A DNA stretch of 64,000 nt from NCBI GenBank assembly GCA_029582265.1, contig CM055816.1, forward strand, positions 98,921,039-98,985,038, given 5' to 3'. Below are positions 41,040 to 53,200 of the stretch, one piece after another; the first letter of the stretch is position 1; each line of letters opens with the position of its first letter. A program made the translations under genes and the position numbers. Source of the DNA: Zoroaster sp. YZ-2022. Lineage: Eukaryota > Echinodermata > Asteroidea > Forcipulatida > Zoroasteridae. The notes beneath the pieces are model-generated. The model was not told where the DNA came from. It did not search any database and saw only the letters and a list, made by a program, of their open reading frames with translations.

Positions 41040-44000
41040 CCAAAGATTATCACTGTTGAATATAGATTCTGAAAGATTTTAAATCATTCAAGTTTATGAT
41101 TTACATACGCATTAAATTACTTAAAGAAAACTAAACGGTTCGATCGATGAAGCTGAACCAAATTTTCATAATAATAAGCAAATTGTTTTATTGAATTTAT
41201 ACAATATCGAAAATGTATTAGATGACGTTTTTCACAAATTCAAGAGGCTTTGAAAAATATACGCGAGAAGGTAGGATGGCATGATCGCATCGTTGAAATG
41301 AACGTTAGAATTAGCAAGTATCGACCTTGAGAGGCGGTAGTTATATAGAGCCATGCGATTATATAAGAAATAAAAAGCGTGCATCAACGTAAAAAAGAAA
41401 GACGACGATTGTTTGCGGTGGGCGATTCGTTGTTATAATAAACATAACGAAAAAAGCGATAGAAGAAAATGTCTCGATTGAAAAAGTAAATATAAAAAAT
41501 TCGGATAGACCCTCTGTTTATTCGACAAAAGACGGTTTAAATTTTAACAATATCGACGCTTCAACACCCATCAATCAAATTAAGCTCGTGGAGAAACAAA
41601 ATGATTTAGCGATAAACGTTTATGGTTGAAGGAAAATCGATACTAGCTTACGAGCTCAGCTTACAACCCGCGAAACTAAAACGTATAAATTTATTATTGT
41701 TTCATAAAGAAGAAGAAAATGGTGTTAGATCTCACTATGTTTGGATTAAAGACGTGAATAAATTACTTTTTGACCAAACGAAACACGAACATCATCAGCA
41801 TTTTGTTTGAGATGTTTACAAGGTTTTTTCAGCAAAAGCGTTTCTCGAAAATCACGTAAAATGTGTAAGGAATTAACGACAGACCGACAAAACCGTTTTA
41901 CCAATAAAGGGTAAAAACGACAAGTTAAAATTTTAAAATTTTCATAAAAAGATGAAAGCTCCATTCGTAATATACGCAGATTTTGAAAGCATTATTAAAA
42001 AGGTTGACGATGAAAGTTTCACTAATACGCACAAACTACAAGAACACGTCGTTTCAGGTTATTCATACGTAGTCGTGCGATGCGACGGGTCGACTCACAC
42101 CCCCGTTACGTATAGGGGAGAAGATGCGGCTAAACACTTTTTAACTGAATTAGAAAAAGAATCAAAACAAATTAACGAGATATTTAAAAATCCTCTTAAA
42201 ATAATAATGACCGAAGAAAATGTAAAAGATTATGACTTTGCGAGCGAGTGTTGGATATGCGAAAAGTTTTTAGCGAACGATAACGACAAGGTTAGAGATC
42301 ATTGTCACGTTACCGGTAAGTATAGAGGCGCGGCGCACAACTGTTGTAATTTAAAACTGAGTTTAAAACCTAATAAAACTTTTATTCCATTCGTGTTTCA
42401 TAACTTGAGAGGTTACGACTCTCATCTCATTATGCAAGCCGCGGGTTGCAGCGAGAGAAATATAACGTGTATAGCAAACAATATCGAAAAGTACATTTTT
42501 AATATCGGTCAATTACGATTTATCGACAGCGCTCAATTTTTACCGGCGTCGTTGGATAAGCTCGTGAAATCAAACAATTCTTTCCCAATCACAATCAAAC
42601 TCGAAACCAGATTTAGAAAAATTTAATCTATTAAAAGAAAGGGTATTTATCCTTACGAGTACATGGACTCTTTGAACGTTTTGAAGAAAAGAACTTCAAC
42701 GCAATAATTTTTATAGTAGTTCAAACGATAGTCGCATTACTGAAGAACAATACGAGCACGCAAAGAACGTTTACAACAAGTTTGATTGTAAACTTGGGTG
42801 AGTACCACGATTTATACGTGCGTACGGATACTTGCTTATTGGCGGATGTATTTGAAAACTTTCGCGTTACTTGTATACGAGAGTACGGTTTGGACCCGGC
42901 TAATTATTACACGAGTCCCGGGCTAAGTTGGGACGCTTTATTAAAACATTCGAAACAAACTTTAGATGTGTTTACAGATATTGACATGCATTTATTTATG
43001 GAGAGGGCATTAGAGGAGGAACGCATGGTGAGTAAACGATACGCGAAAGCGAATAATGTATATTTGCCTGATTACGACGAATCGAAACCGTCGAGTTACA
43101 TCATGTATTTGGACGCGAACAATTTATACGGATACGCGATGAGTCAACCTTACCTACGGGTAATTTTAATTGGTTGAGCGAAAACGAATAAAACGACTCG
43201 AGAGCGAGGGATTTAAAACAATAAAGGATACATTTTAGAAGTTGATTTAGAATATCCAACTAGTTTACACGACTCTCACAACTCGTTTCCACTCGCGCCA
43301 GAGTCGTTAAAAGTGCCGAAAGAATGGATGAGCGACTATCAAAAAGGGTTGCTAAAAGACAAACCGGCCCCAAACGTTGTAAAATTAGTTCCAAATTTAT
43401 ACGAAAAAAAAAACTACGTGATTCATTATCGTAACTTAGAATTGTATTTGCAACTCGGTATGAAACTAACTAAAATTCATAAAGTTTTAGAATTTGACGA
43501 ATCGTGTTGGATGAAATCGTACATTGATTTAAACACACAGCTCAGAAAAGAAGCAAAGAGTGATTTTGAAAAAGATTTGTTTAAACTTATGCACAATTCA
43601 GTTTTTGGCAAAACGATGGAAAATGTACGTAATCGTATTAACGTGAATATAAAGAGGCTAAATGACAAAAAGCAGAAAATCAAATTCGTTCGCTCATCGC
43701 GAAACCAAATTTTGCCGAGGCTAGGATTTTTGATAATGAATTAGTGGCGATTCACATGCATAAAAAGCAACTCGTTCTCAATAAACCAGTTTACGTAGGA
43801 ATGAGCATTCTGGATTTATCTAAACATTTAATGTACGATTTCTATTACAACCATTTAAAGCTAAAATATGGTAGCGAGTGCGAGTTGGCTTACACGGATA
43901 CGGATAGCTTGTTACTCGAGATTAAAACTCGTGACGTTTATAAAGATTTATATAAAAACAAACAATCGTACGACTTTTTCAAATTATAAACAAAATCATT

Positions 44001-44345
44001 TTTACATTCTGAAGCTAATAAAAAGTAATCCATGGGAGTACCTATAGCGGAAATTGTGGGTCTAAGACCAAAAATGTATTCGATACTTTTATCAAAATGA
44101 AGCTGAAATAAGAAAAGCTAAAGGTGTTAAAAACTAGTTTTAGAACGATATTAAACACGCTAGATATAAACAAGTTTTATCTCAAAATATTACGCTGCAT
44201 CACCCTATGAGTTTTATCAGGCACGAACAACATAGATTATATACAACGCGAGTAAATAAAATATCGCTATCTCCTTTAGACACAAAGAGACACATTTTAG
44301 AAAATGGAATAGATACTTGCGCCTACGGTCACTACAGCCTTAATG
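41040..44345 (+). pseudogene. Polinton-like family-B DNA polymerase, left arm, frameshifted
   Basis: Successive frames carry polymerase motifs in order. These are YADFES (exo I, about 41975), an endonuclease-VII-like zinc insert with Cys-x2-Cys and HCHVTGKYRGAAHNCC (about 42246-42350), and HNLRGYDSH (exo II, about 42400). TDTCLLADVFENF (exo III, about 42825) follows, then YLDANNLYGYAM (pol A, about 43107), NSVFGKTMEN (pol B, about 43598) and YTDTDSLLLE (pol C, about 43895). The C-terminus continues through IVGLRPKMYS to about 44345. An upstream part with HYVWIKDVN (41735) belongs to the same protein. At least six frame changes separate the pieces. Protein-primed polymerases of this type copy linear DNA with inverted ends. 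Confidence 0.85.
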
Positions 44346-44895
44346 TTTAATCGGCGTATCGTTAAAAACAATTTGCTTACAAATTACGAGCGTGAAGCTG
44401 ACGACGCAGGAGCAAACATAGTTTCAGTTTCACCAGGTGCTGGATGCTTACAGTTGGTAACGCAAAACTCAGAGCAAACAGGCTCTTACAAGAAAGCGTT
44501 GATTTTGTTTTAGCATCCTTTCAGCGTTGGTTTAGTGATTTTATAAAAAACTTGATGCTATCATTTACATCTTGTACATAATGGAGGTATCGTCTTTGGT
44601 GCCCATGTTACATTTTTTACACGCGAGAGGAATAGATTTTCCAACCTTTATACGACTCCGATGCAACCACAAAATGTTTCCCCACACACGCTAGATTTTG
44701 AACACGCGTTAGTTGAACCCACTAAAAGCCATTCACACGGAATGATCTTTTGGTTGGTAAAGCATTTAAATGTTTTTAATACTCAACAAGTAATCTTTTA
44801 TTCACCTTTGCTAGATGAGATCTCCATCGTTATGTTATCAGTTAACGTACTTTTCAGTTGCGCGACGGTCTTTATCCAACAATTTATCTTAGCCA
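44345..44895 (-). pseudogene. unidentified convergent frame remnant, left arm
   Basis: The region between the polymerase end and the inner inverted repeat matches 49680-50268 inverted. There a 94-residue frame (49874-50158, plus strand) is open, with a FVWLHRSRIKVGKS block. In the left arm the equivalent minus-strand frame is broken. I recognise no family; position next to the polymerase suggests a former element gene. Confidence 0.3.
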
Positions 44896-44950
44896 TCTTT
44901 ACTATAAATCTAGATAATATTAAATCAATATCTCACTTTTTTAAGTCAGA
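44895..44950 (-). repeat. inner inverted copy of the subterminal repeat, left arm
   Basis: About 48 bp (ACTATAAATCTAGATAATAT followed by TAAATCAATATCTCACTTTT) are the inverse of 40577-40625. The 4.8-kb polymerase unit is thus bracketed by its own inverted repeats. Confidence 0.75.
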
Positions 44951-45019
44951 TATTGCTTTCATCGAATGTAAGTAAACGGTAAAAAAAAGTGTCTTTTAGA
45001 GAATAAATGAAACAAAGTC

Positions 45020-45280
45020 ACGCTCCACACCGTGCTTTATTCAAATAAAGGTGTAATAAAAAGTCATCAAAAGTAACTTTAAAAAACGTTTTACTCGAGA
45101 GAAAAAACGTTGTATCAATGATATGAAATATATTAGAAATGATAAACATAATTTATACACTATAAACGTTTATAACAGATCGTTGGATCCGAAAGACGAC
45201 AAGAGACATATTTTACGAAACGAACAGACACTCGCGCATGGGTATTATAGCATCGCTCGGCGCAGTTGAACTAATGCTAG
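45020..45280 (+). pseudogene. C-terminal fragment of a second family-B DNA polymerase
   Basis: Broken frames read SLDPKDDKRHILRN and LAHGYYSI. They closely resemble the LSPLDTKRHILEN...AYGHYSL end of the adjacent polymerase but are clearly a different sequence. A KGV-type block occurs just upstream, as it does in the first copy. Only the last 70-80 residues are present. It is mirrored at 49260-49520. Confidence 0.6.
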
Positions 45281-45284
45281 TGTG

Positions 45285-46370
45285 TTTGTATGAAAGCTTG
45301 TTTGCGACTGATGCTCAATGTGTTTGCGACTGATGCTCAATGTGTTTGCGACTGATGCTCAATGTGTTTGTGACTAATGCTCAATGTGTGTTTGCGACTG
45401 ATGCTCAAATGTGTTTTGACTGATGCTCAATGTGTTTACGAAAGCGTGTTTGCGACTGATGCTCAATGTGCTTTACGAAAGCGTGTTTGCGACTGATGCT
45501 CAATGTGTGTTTGTGACTAATGCTAAATGTGTGTTTGCGACTGATGCTCAACGTGTGTTTACGAAAGCGTGTTTGCGACTGATGCTCAATGTGTTTGTGA
45601 CTAATGCTAAATGTGTTTAGGACTAATGCTCAATGTGTGTTTGTGATCACTAATGCTCAATGTGTTTGCAACTAATGCTCAATGTGTGTTTGCGACTAAT
45701 GCCAAATGTGTGTTTACATGAAAGTGTTTGCGACTGATGCTCAATGTGTGTTTACGAAAGCGTGTTTGCGACTGATGCTCAATGTGTGTTTGTGACTAAT
45801 GCTAAATGTGTTTGCGACTAATGCTAAATGTGTGTTTACGAAAGCGTGTTGCGACCGATGCTCAATGTTTGACGAAAGCGTGTTTGTGACTAATGCTAAT
45901 GTGTTTGCGAAAGCTTGTTTGCGACTAATGCTAAATGTGTGTTTACGACTAATGCTCAATGTGTGTTTACGAAAGCTAGCGTGTTTACAACTAATGCTCA
46001 ATGTGTGTTTACGAAAGCTAGCGTGTTTGCGACTAATGCTCAATGTGTGTTTACGACTAATGCTCAATGTTTGTACGAAAGCGTGTTTGCGACTAATGCT
46101 CAATGTGTGTTTACGAAAGTTTGTTTGCGACTGATGCCTCAATGTGTTTGTGATCAATGCTAAATGTGTTTGCGACTAATGCTAAATTGTGTTTACGAAA
46201 GCGTGTTTGACTGATGCTCAATGTTTGTACGAAAGCGTGTTTGTGACTAATGCTAAATGTGTTTGCGAAAGCTTGTTTGCGACTAATGCTAAATGTGTGT
46301 TTACGACTAATGCTCAATGTGCGTTTACGAAAGCGTGTTTGTGACTAATGCTAAATGTGTACTAATGCAG
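45285..46370. repeat. 22-24-bp tandem array, left mirror
   Basis: More than thirty units of TTTGCGACTGATGCTCAATGTG, alternating with a TTTACGAAAGCG unit, show many single-base changes. The inverse array (CATTGAGCATCAGTCGCAAA) lies at 47870-49260. Long translations here are artefacts of a repeat length divisible by three in places. Confidence 0.85.
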
Positions 46371-46574
46371 AATAGCTTTGATACCTTTTAGCTTCACTAA
46401 AGGCGTATAAACCAACGAGTCTAACGATTTTTTCTTGAAGGTCATTACCTAATGGGTGAGGCTAAGATAATTTTAATAAAGAGTTCTGATCTTTTAGTTG
46501 ATTTTGTTTGAATCTTTAGGTTTTGTAATCATTCGTTGTGTTACCCTTAGCGTTGCTACTACAACTTACGGGGA

Positions 46575-47440
46575 GTTTAATCGAAGGTTAAACCTTTCAA
46601 TTACTCATAGGTTACTCACAGGTCGTTAGCAATTACCTGGTTACCCACAGGTCATTAAGCAATTACCCATAGGTCGTTAGCAGTTACCCTTAGGTTACCA
46701 TAGGTTACCTACAGGTTACCCACAGGTCATTATAAGCACCCACCATAGGTCGTTGCAGTTACCACAGGTTGTTAGCAATTTACCCAGGTCGTTGAGCAGT
46801 TACTCACAGGTTACCATAGGTTACCTGGGTTACCCACAGGTTATTAAGCAATTACCCACAGGTCATTAAGCAATTACCCACAGGTCGTTGAGCAATTACC
46901 CAGGTCGTTAGCAGTTACTCACAGGTTACCTTAGGTTACCCACAGGTCATTAAGCAATACCCACAGGTTGATTAGTAGTACCACAGGTTACTCATAGGTC
47001 GTTGTACAATTACCCATAGGTCGTTAGCAATAACCCATAGGTCGTTGAGCAATTACCCATAGGTCGTTAAGCAGTTACCAGGTTACTACTCCACCTGTCG
47101 TTAGCAAGTACTCATAGCAGTCGTTAGCAATTACTCCCAGGTTACTCCATAGGTCGTTAGCAATTACTCATAGGTTTACTCACACGGAACTACTCACAGT
47201 GTCATATCCATAGGTCAAGTTGAGCAATTACACCATAGGTCATGTTGAGCAATTACCCATAGGTCGCGAGCAATACCTATAGGCTGGCTACAAGCACCAT
47301 AGGTTACCTACAGGTTACTCACAGGTTGGTACCTACAGGTTACTCACAGGTTACCCATAGTTGTTACTCGCAGGTTACCTGCACAGGCGCTTACTCTGGG
47401 TTACTCACATGTTAACACTCACAGGTTACTGATTGCTTAC
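46575..47440. repeat. central 23-24-bp tandem array (CAGGTCGTTAGCAATTACC)
   Basis: Roughly thirty units of (C/A)AGGT(C/T)(G/A)TTA(A)GCAATTACCC or shorter AGGTTACC units run in one direction only. The palindrome therefore has a directional, non-palindromic centre. Flanks at 46375-46560 and 47590-47840 retain weak inverted similarity (TGAATCTTTAGGTTT against AAACCTAAAGATTCA). Confidence 0.8.
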
Positions 47441-47869
47441 CTCCTCTTACTATAGCTTAGTATAGTAATTACTCTTATTTTGATTTGTATATAATACGAA
47501 TGAATTAACAAACGAGTAGCTTGCATAGCCGCTAAAAGCATAAAACCTCACCTCAACGTGTATTTGTAGCCCAGTTAAATACTGCTACAAAAGGCCCAGT
47601 ACAGTGTGAATGATTGCAAACCTAAAGATTCAAGCAAAAATCCCCTCACCAGTTAGCCTTTTGGGTGGGTTGAAGCGTTAGCGTTAATGATACCTCTAAA
47701 GAATACCGTCAAGTGCTCGTAAGTAGGTGTAATGGTTTTGGTGTCGCCTTGCGAAGTTGAAAGAAACGATTTGTAGCACCATTTGTATCATTTAAAAATC
47801 TGGTTCAACCCATAGTGATGTAGCTACTCACTACATTGAGTTATTGAAGTTGCAAAACACATTATAGCA

Positions 47870-49260
47870 CGGTCACAAACACACATTTACGAGCATCAGT
47901 CGCAAACACAGCTGTAAACACACATTAGAAGTATTGCATTAGTCGCGCAAACACACATTGAGCATTAGTTGCAAAACACATTGAGCATTAGTCTGCGCTT
48001 TCGTAAAACACACATTGAGTATTAGTCGCAAGCACAATATTTAGCATTAGGTATCGCAAGCGACAATGCAAACACATTTAGCATTAGTCACAAACACGCT
48101 TTCGTACAAACATTACATCAGTCGCATAAAAACGCTTTCGTAAACTGTAACATATTTACATTAGTCGCAAACACATTTAGCGTATTAGTCACAAAACACA
48201 CATTGGAGCATCAGTCGCAAAACACGCTTTCGTAATAATAATAATAATAATGTATAGATTTATATAGCGCAATGTGTCCACCAATCTGCGTGGCGCTCAA
48301 GGCGCATTATATTATTATCCCCCTCACAAGGGGCTCATGGGCGCATAAATCATTCCTGAAACCATCTCTAGCTCCTCAGAGGGAGTATACGAGCTCAATC
48401 AAGCTGCCACTTTCAGCGCATAGAGAGCAAACCATCTTCTGCCTTCACAGGTACCATTTAACCCCTGGGTGGAGAGAAGCAATTATGGCGTGCTGGCGGT
48501 GTCTTGCCTGGCGACATTACAGTGTCAGCGGCTGGGAAGGCCTCGAACCCACACTCCAGCTGCTGGCAACACACCAGAACTTGGAGTTCAGTGCGCGCTA
48601 GAATCCGCCGGCTACATGACAAATCCACTACATACCCATGTGCATTATACAACACACGGGACCTACGGCTTTACAGTCCTGAATCCGGAAGGACGAAGCA
48701 ATTATGGTTAAGTACCTTGCTCAAGGATACAAGTGTGTCACGACCGGGCTCGAACCCACACCCTTAAGCGTTGGCAACACCAGAACTTGAGTTCGGTGCG
48801 CTAGGACCGCTCGGCCATTACTACACTCCACAATATTGAGCATTAAGTTAAAACACGGCTCGTAAACACACACATTTAAAGTTAATAGTCGCAACACACA
48901 TTGAGTATTAGTTGTACCAACACATTGATATTAGTTTCACAAACACGGAGAGCATTAGTCCTAAACACACATTTACATTAGGTCACAAATACATATTGAG
49001 CATTAGTCCTAAACACATATTTAGCATAGTCACAAACACACATTGACCATCAGTCGCAAAACACGCTTGTCAAAACTTACACATTGAGCATCAGTCGCAA
49101 ACACACATTGAGCATCAGTCGCAAACACACATTGAGCATTAGTCACAAACACATTGAAGAATCAGTCGCAACACACATTGAGCATCAGTCGTAAAACACA
49201 TTGGAGTATCGTCGTAAACACATTGGAGCATCAGTCGCACCGACAAGTTTCATAAGCCAA
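47870..49260. repeat. 22-24-bp tandem array, right mirror, with SINE insertion
   Basis: Inverse units of the 45285-46370 array run 47870-48231 and 48829-49260. A tRNA-derived SINE sits between them. The shared motif is GAGCAT(C/T)AGTCGCAAACACA. Confidence 0.8.
48232..48828 (-). mobile_element. tRNA-derived SINE with internal 219-bp insertion
   Basis: Read on the minus strand it starts with a tRNA-like head: box A TGGCCGAGCGG and box B GGGTTCGAGCCC (at about 48815 and 48750). TATCCTTGAGCAAGG follows, then a body ending in GCGCTATATAAA and an (ATT)n tail at 48232-48250. The body matches the SINE at 59508. A 219-bp piece (48489-48707) is inserted and bounded by AGCAATTATGG repeats (48478-48488 and 48697-48707). 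It carries a second, degenerate tRNA-like head. Confidence 0.75.
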
Positions 49261-49520
49261 ACACTACGGCATTAGGTTCAACTGCGCCGAGCGCGATGCC
49301 ATACCATGCGCGAGAGTGTTCTGTTTCGTTTCGCAAAATATGTCTCTTAATGTCGTCTTTTCGATCCGATCCACGATTTTTTTTATAAACGTTTATAGTG
49401 TATAAATTATGTCGATTATCGCCTCTTCTAATACTATTTCATATCGTGAGTTACAAATTTTTTTTCTCGAGTAAAAAACGTTTTGAAGTTGTTAACTTTT
49501 GATGACTTGTTTTATTACAC
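49260..49520 (-). pseudogene. second polymerase C-terminal fragment, right mirror
   Basis: It is the inverse of 45020-45280 with scattered indels, and the same DPKDDK-type coding block is only partly readable. It lies at the same place relative to the right tandem array. Confidence 0.5.
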
Positions 49521-49619
49521 CTTATTTGAATAAAGCACGGTGTGAGCGTGACTTTGTTTCATTTATTCTCTAAAAGACACTTTTTTACCGTTTACTTACA
49601 TTCGATGAAAGCAAATATT

Positions 49620-49675
49620 CTGACGGTGAGATATTGATTTAATAATATTATCTAGATTTATAGTAAAAGATGGAA
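49620..49675 (+). repeat. inner subterminal repeat, right arm
   Basis: GGTGAGATATTGATTTAATA and ATATTATCTAGATTTATAGT mirror 44895-44950 and mark the inner end of the right polymerase unit. Confidence 0.7.
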
Positions 49676-49873
49676 AGATAAATTGTTGGATAAAGACCTG
49701 TCGCGCAAACTTTGAAAAGAGTAATGGTTAATGATAATAACATAACGATGGAGATCTCTATCTAGCAAGGTGAATAAAAAGAATACTTATGACGGGTAAA
49801 AGTATTTAAATGCTTTACTCAAATCCAAAAGATCATTCCGTGTGAATGGTATTTTAGTGGGTTCAACTAACGC

Positions 49874-50158
49874 GTGTTCAAAATCTCAGCGTGTGTGGGG
49901 AAACATTTTGTGTGGTTGCATCGGAGTCGTATAAAGGTTGGAAAATCCTATTCTTCTCGCGTGTATAAAATGCAATATGGGCACCAAGACGATACCTCCA
50001 TTATGGCGTACAAGATGGTAAATGATAGCATCGTTTTTTATAAAAATCTAAAACCAACGCGCCAGAAAGCGATGCTAAAACAAAATCAACGCCTTGTAGA
50101 GCCTGGTTGCTCTGAGTTTTGCGTTACCAACTGTATCCAGCGCAATTCCGGTAGTTGA
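49874..50158 (+). CDS. 94-residue hypothetical frame, right arm
   Basis: This is the best-preserved version of the frame convergent to the polymerase. It has FVWLHRSRIKVGKS, a DDTSIMAYKM block and a basic NLKPTRQKAMLKQNQR stretch, and ends in a Cys-rich GCSEFCVTNC. I do not recognise the family. Conservation between arms is partly just DNA identity, so coding is uncertain; it may be the tail of a longer element gene. Confidence 0.3.
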   Translation: MFKISACVGKHFVWLHRSRIKVGKSYSSRVYKMQYGHQDDTSIMAYKMVNDSIVFYKNLKPTRQKAMLKQNQRLVEPGCSEFCVTNCIQRNSGS

Positions 50159-50268
50159 AACTATGCTTTACCCTGCGTCGTCGGCTTCACCCTCGTAGTT
50201 TGTACAACTTTTTGGTTACCACCGTAAGCATCCGGCGCAATTACCATACGCCGTTTAAACATTAAGGC

Positions 50269-53200
50269 ACCCGCGTTTTTTCAGCTCAGCCTTTTAAAAA
50301 AATAATGTGTGGCCATTTTATTTACGTCAATAATCTTTGAGTATAATATAACATTTAGGTGTAAGGAAGGATGATAATGGCACCTTAGCCCTCAATATGA
50401 GATTAAAGACTATAATATAATGGTAATCTTTGGTTACTACCCCCCAAAATAAAGATGAGTCTAAGATCATAATTTTACTTTCAGCGATTTTTTGTTTCAT
50501 TGGCGATTTTGTACACATAAAGAGTTTGATAACCCTCATACCATCATCTGTGGAGAACTGGAATTTAGTTCTAAAACGATAAAATAGATTGCCACAATTA
50601 CGTCAATATTAATAATCCTCTTCTACAAAATAGGGTGTTAACTCTGTGTAGTGATCTTTGATCTTATTGACCCATGGCGTATTCATAATCCAGATGGTCG
50701 CAGGTATACGGAGGCAATACGCTACTTCTCAGCAATCTCAGGACTGGATTTTGTTTTAAATTTCTTCGAACTAAATTTCTAAATTTGTTTTTGCATGCTG
50801 ACATAAAGCCGGGATATCGTACTGACCATTCTTCGGTAGATAATTAAGTTTGATTTAAACTAAAATGGATATAGGGGGTAGGGTATTGGAAATTTAATAA
50901 TTCCTTCTATGCTTACTGGACAAAGTGTTTGTTTGACCAGGGTTAAAATATTATTGAGGAAACTCAGTGAAAACATATGCGGCCTCCTCCTTTTATTTAT
51001 CTTCCAGTCTGAAGGAGATACATGGGGATATCCAGTTTACAATTAACGACCGCTTTTTTTTTAGATGCTTTTAATGGAGGATTAGGTCTAAAACTATTTC
51101 CTATTCAGTTCAATGGAAAAGAAATATGCCCCAGTAAAGGTTTGGGAGTCGGTCTTGAAAATGAGATTGCGATTTAACTGATAAGGTATCTCAGGGAGAC
51201 TGCACCTTAGTGGACGATTTGCAATCTCCAAGCAGGCGGAGTTGGTAGATATCCGCAAAAATAAAATGGATGGTGTTTTAATAAGATCTAAAACTCGTTG
51301 GATTGAGAGCATGGCGAAAACCTTCCAAGTATTTTTTTGAATATGGAGGAAGCGTAATTGTGTTAACAAGACCAAGACCGTTGAAGGGTTGTGTTATTAA
51401 AGATGATAGTAACTGAATTGGAAGTCATCTAAGGATATTCTCCTTGAGGCTAGACATTTTTATAAAAAATTATAACTCCGTGTCCTGACACTAATAACCA
51501 ATATTGATTTGCAGTCTATTTTTAGAGAATTCAGACTCTCCAGTTTTATCTTAACACAACACGTGTATAACACCTGGAAGGTCCCGTGTTGCATCAGGAA
51601 TTTTAAAATGTTTTGAAGAAGACTAAAAAACGGGAAGTCTCCAGGGTCCTGACGGTTTCAGTTTTGAATTTTATAAATTGTTTTTCACTGATCTATCATG
51701 GTATTTTATTGCGTTCCTTAAATGCTGCCCAGTGAAACGGGGACACTTTCAGTTACTCAACAATATGGAATTATCACATTATTGCCTTCAAAGGATGTAA
51801 ACCACGTCAATTTTAAAAAACTGGCGGCCTATTTCGTTACTGAATACCTCTTTATAAATTGGCTTCTGCTTGTATTGCAGAGGAGACTTAAAACTTGTCT
51901 CTCATCTATTATGTCAGGCAGCAGAAAGGGATTTTTAAGCGGACGCTATATTGGGGAAAAAATATCCGGTTATCGTATGATTTAATTAAATTTTACGGGA
52001 AACTAAAAAACATTCCCGGTGTTTTTGTTAGCATTGATTTTGAGAAAGCCTTTGATTCTGTCTCCATAAATTTATTATGAATATTCTTTGATAAGTTTAA
52101 TTTTGGTCCCTTCAATCTCAAAATGGTTTCCTGACTTCTTTATAGTGGGGCTAAAACTTCCGTCGTTTTGATTAATGGATTTCTCGTCAGGAGTCGTTCC
52201 AAAATTGATGTGGGCTGTAGACACACACGGCTCTCGAGCCCGTATTGTGTCTTTGTGTGGCTAGAGGAGATTCTGGGCGCAAGATGGTTTTCGTAATGAC
52301 AGAATTTTGAAAGGGATCATATAGTTGAGGATGTGGAATATAGGCTTTCTCAATATGCAGACGACACCGTGTATTTTTAAATGGTTCAGAAATTTTCATT
52401 GGGACGAGTTTTCTTGGTTACTTGATGATGATTTAAGTTAAAATGTCCGGCTTAAAAGTCAATGTAGATAAAAATAAAATGTGCGTCTGGATTGTGGTAA
52501 TAGAAGGACCATCAAAAACTTGGCTATTAGTTAACTATTAATATTAACTGGATTGGTGTCCAAGATACGTTTAGAGCACCTTGGTATTGATTTTCCAATT
52601 AATCTTAATACCATGGTGAGGAGTTAACTTCATGATATAGGTTATTGTACAGTTAAATGTTTAATTGAACAATGGTCCTAAAAGAAAACTTCCACCTGTT
52701 CTTTTTGGAAGGTATATAATAGTTAAATCATTTACCATCCAAACTTACATTTCTTGCCTTTTGGACACTCCCTCAGACCCGGCTTGGCTATATGATTAAA
52801 GTGCTATTAGATCAAGTATGTTTGGACAAATTCATTTGGAAAATAAGGTGTCGATAGAATCATTCCCAGGAATCAGATGATTCAAGACTATAGTCAAGGG
52901 AGGTTTGAAAATGGTCGATAAGTGCGTTCTCTGCATTAATGCACTTAAAATTACTTGGATTCGTAGATATTAAATGTTGTTGACCTGGTGTGGGTCAACC
53001 TTTTTCCAAGATTACAAACAATTCAAAACTCCTTGTTCTGAGGAGGACATGCCACCATTGTCCAACCATTAAAAACGGCCCAATGCCCCAATTACTTTTG
53101 GATTGATGTTCTCAATGCCTGCCCTCCTTTGTGTCAATCCACGAACCAGACACATTGAACGACGTTTTAACGATTTTGTGGTATAATCATACTAGAGTTA

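Noticed and set aside
45423..46317. Several Cys/Phe/Asn-rich repeat frames on both strands
   Set aside because: They come from the 22-24-bp tandem array; no fixed frame is kept from unit to unit.
45285..49260. CRISPR-like array
   Set aside because: Units are contiguous 22-24-bp repeats without unique spacers, in an animal genome.
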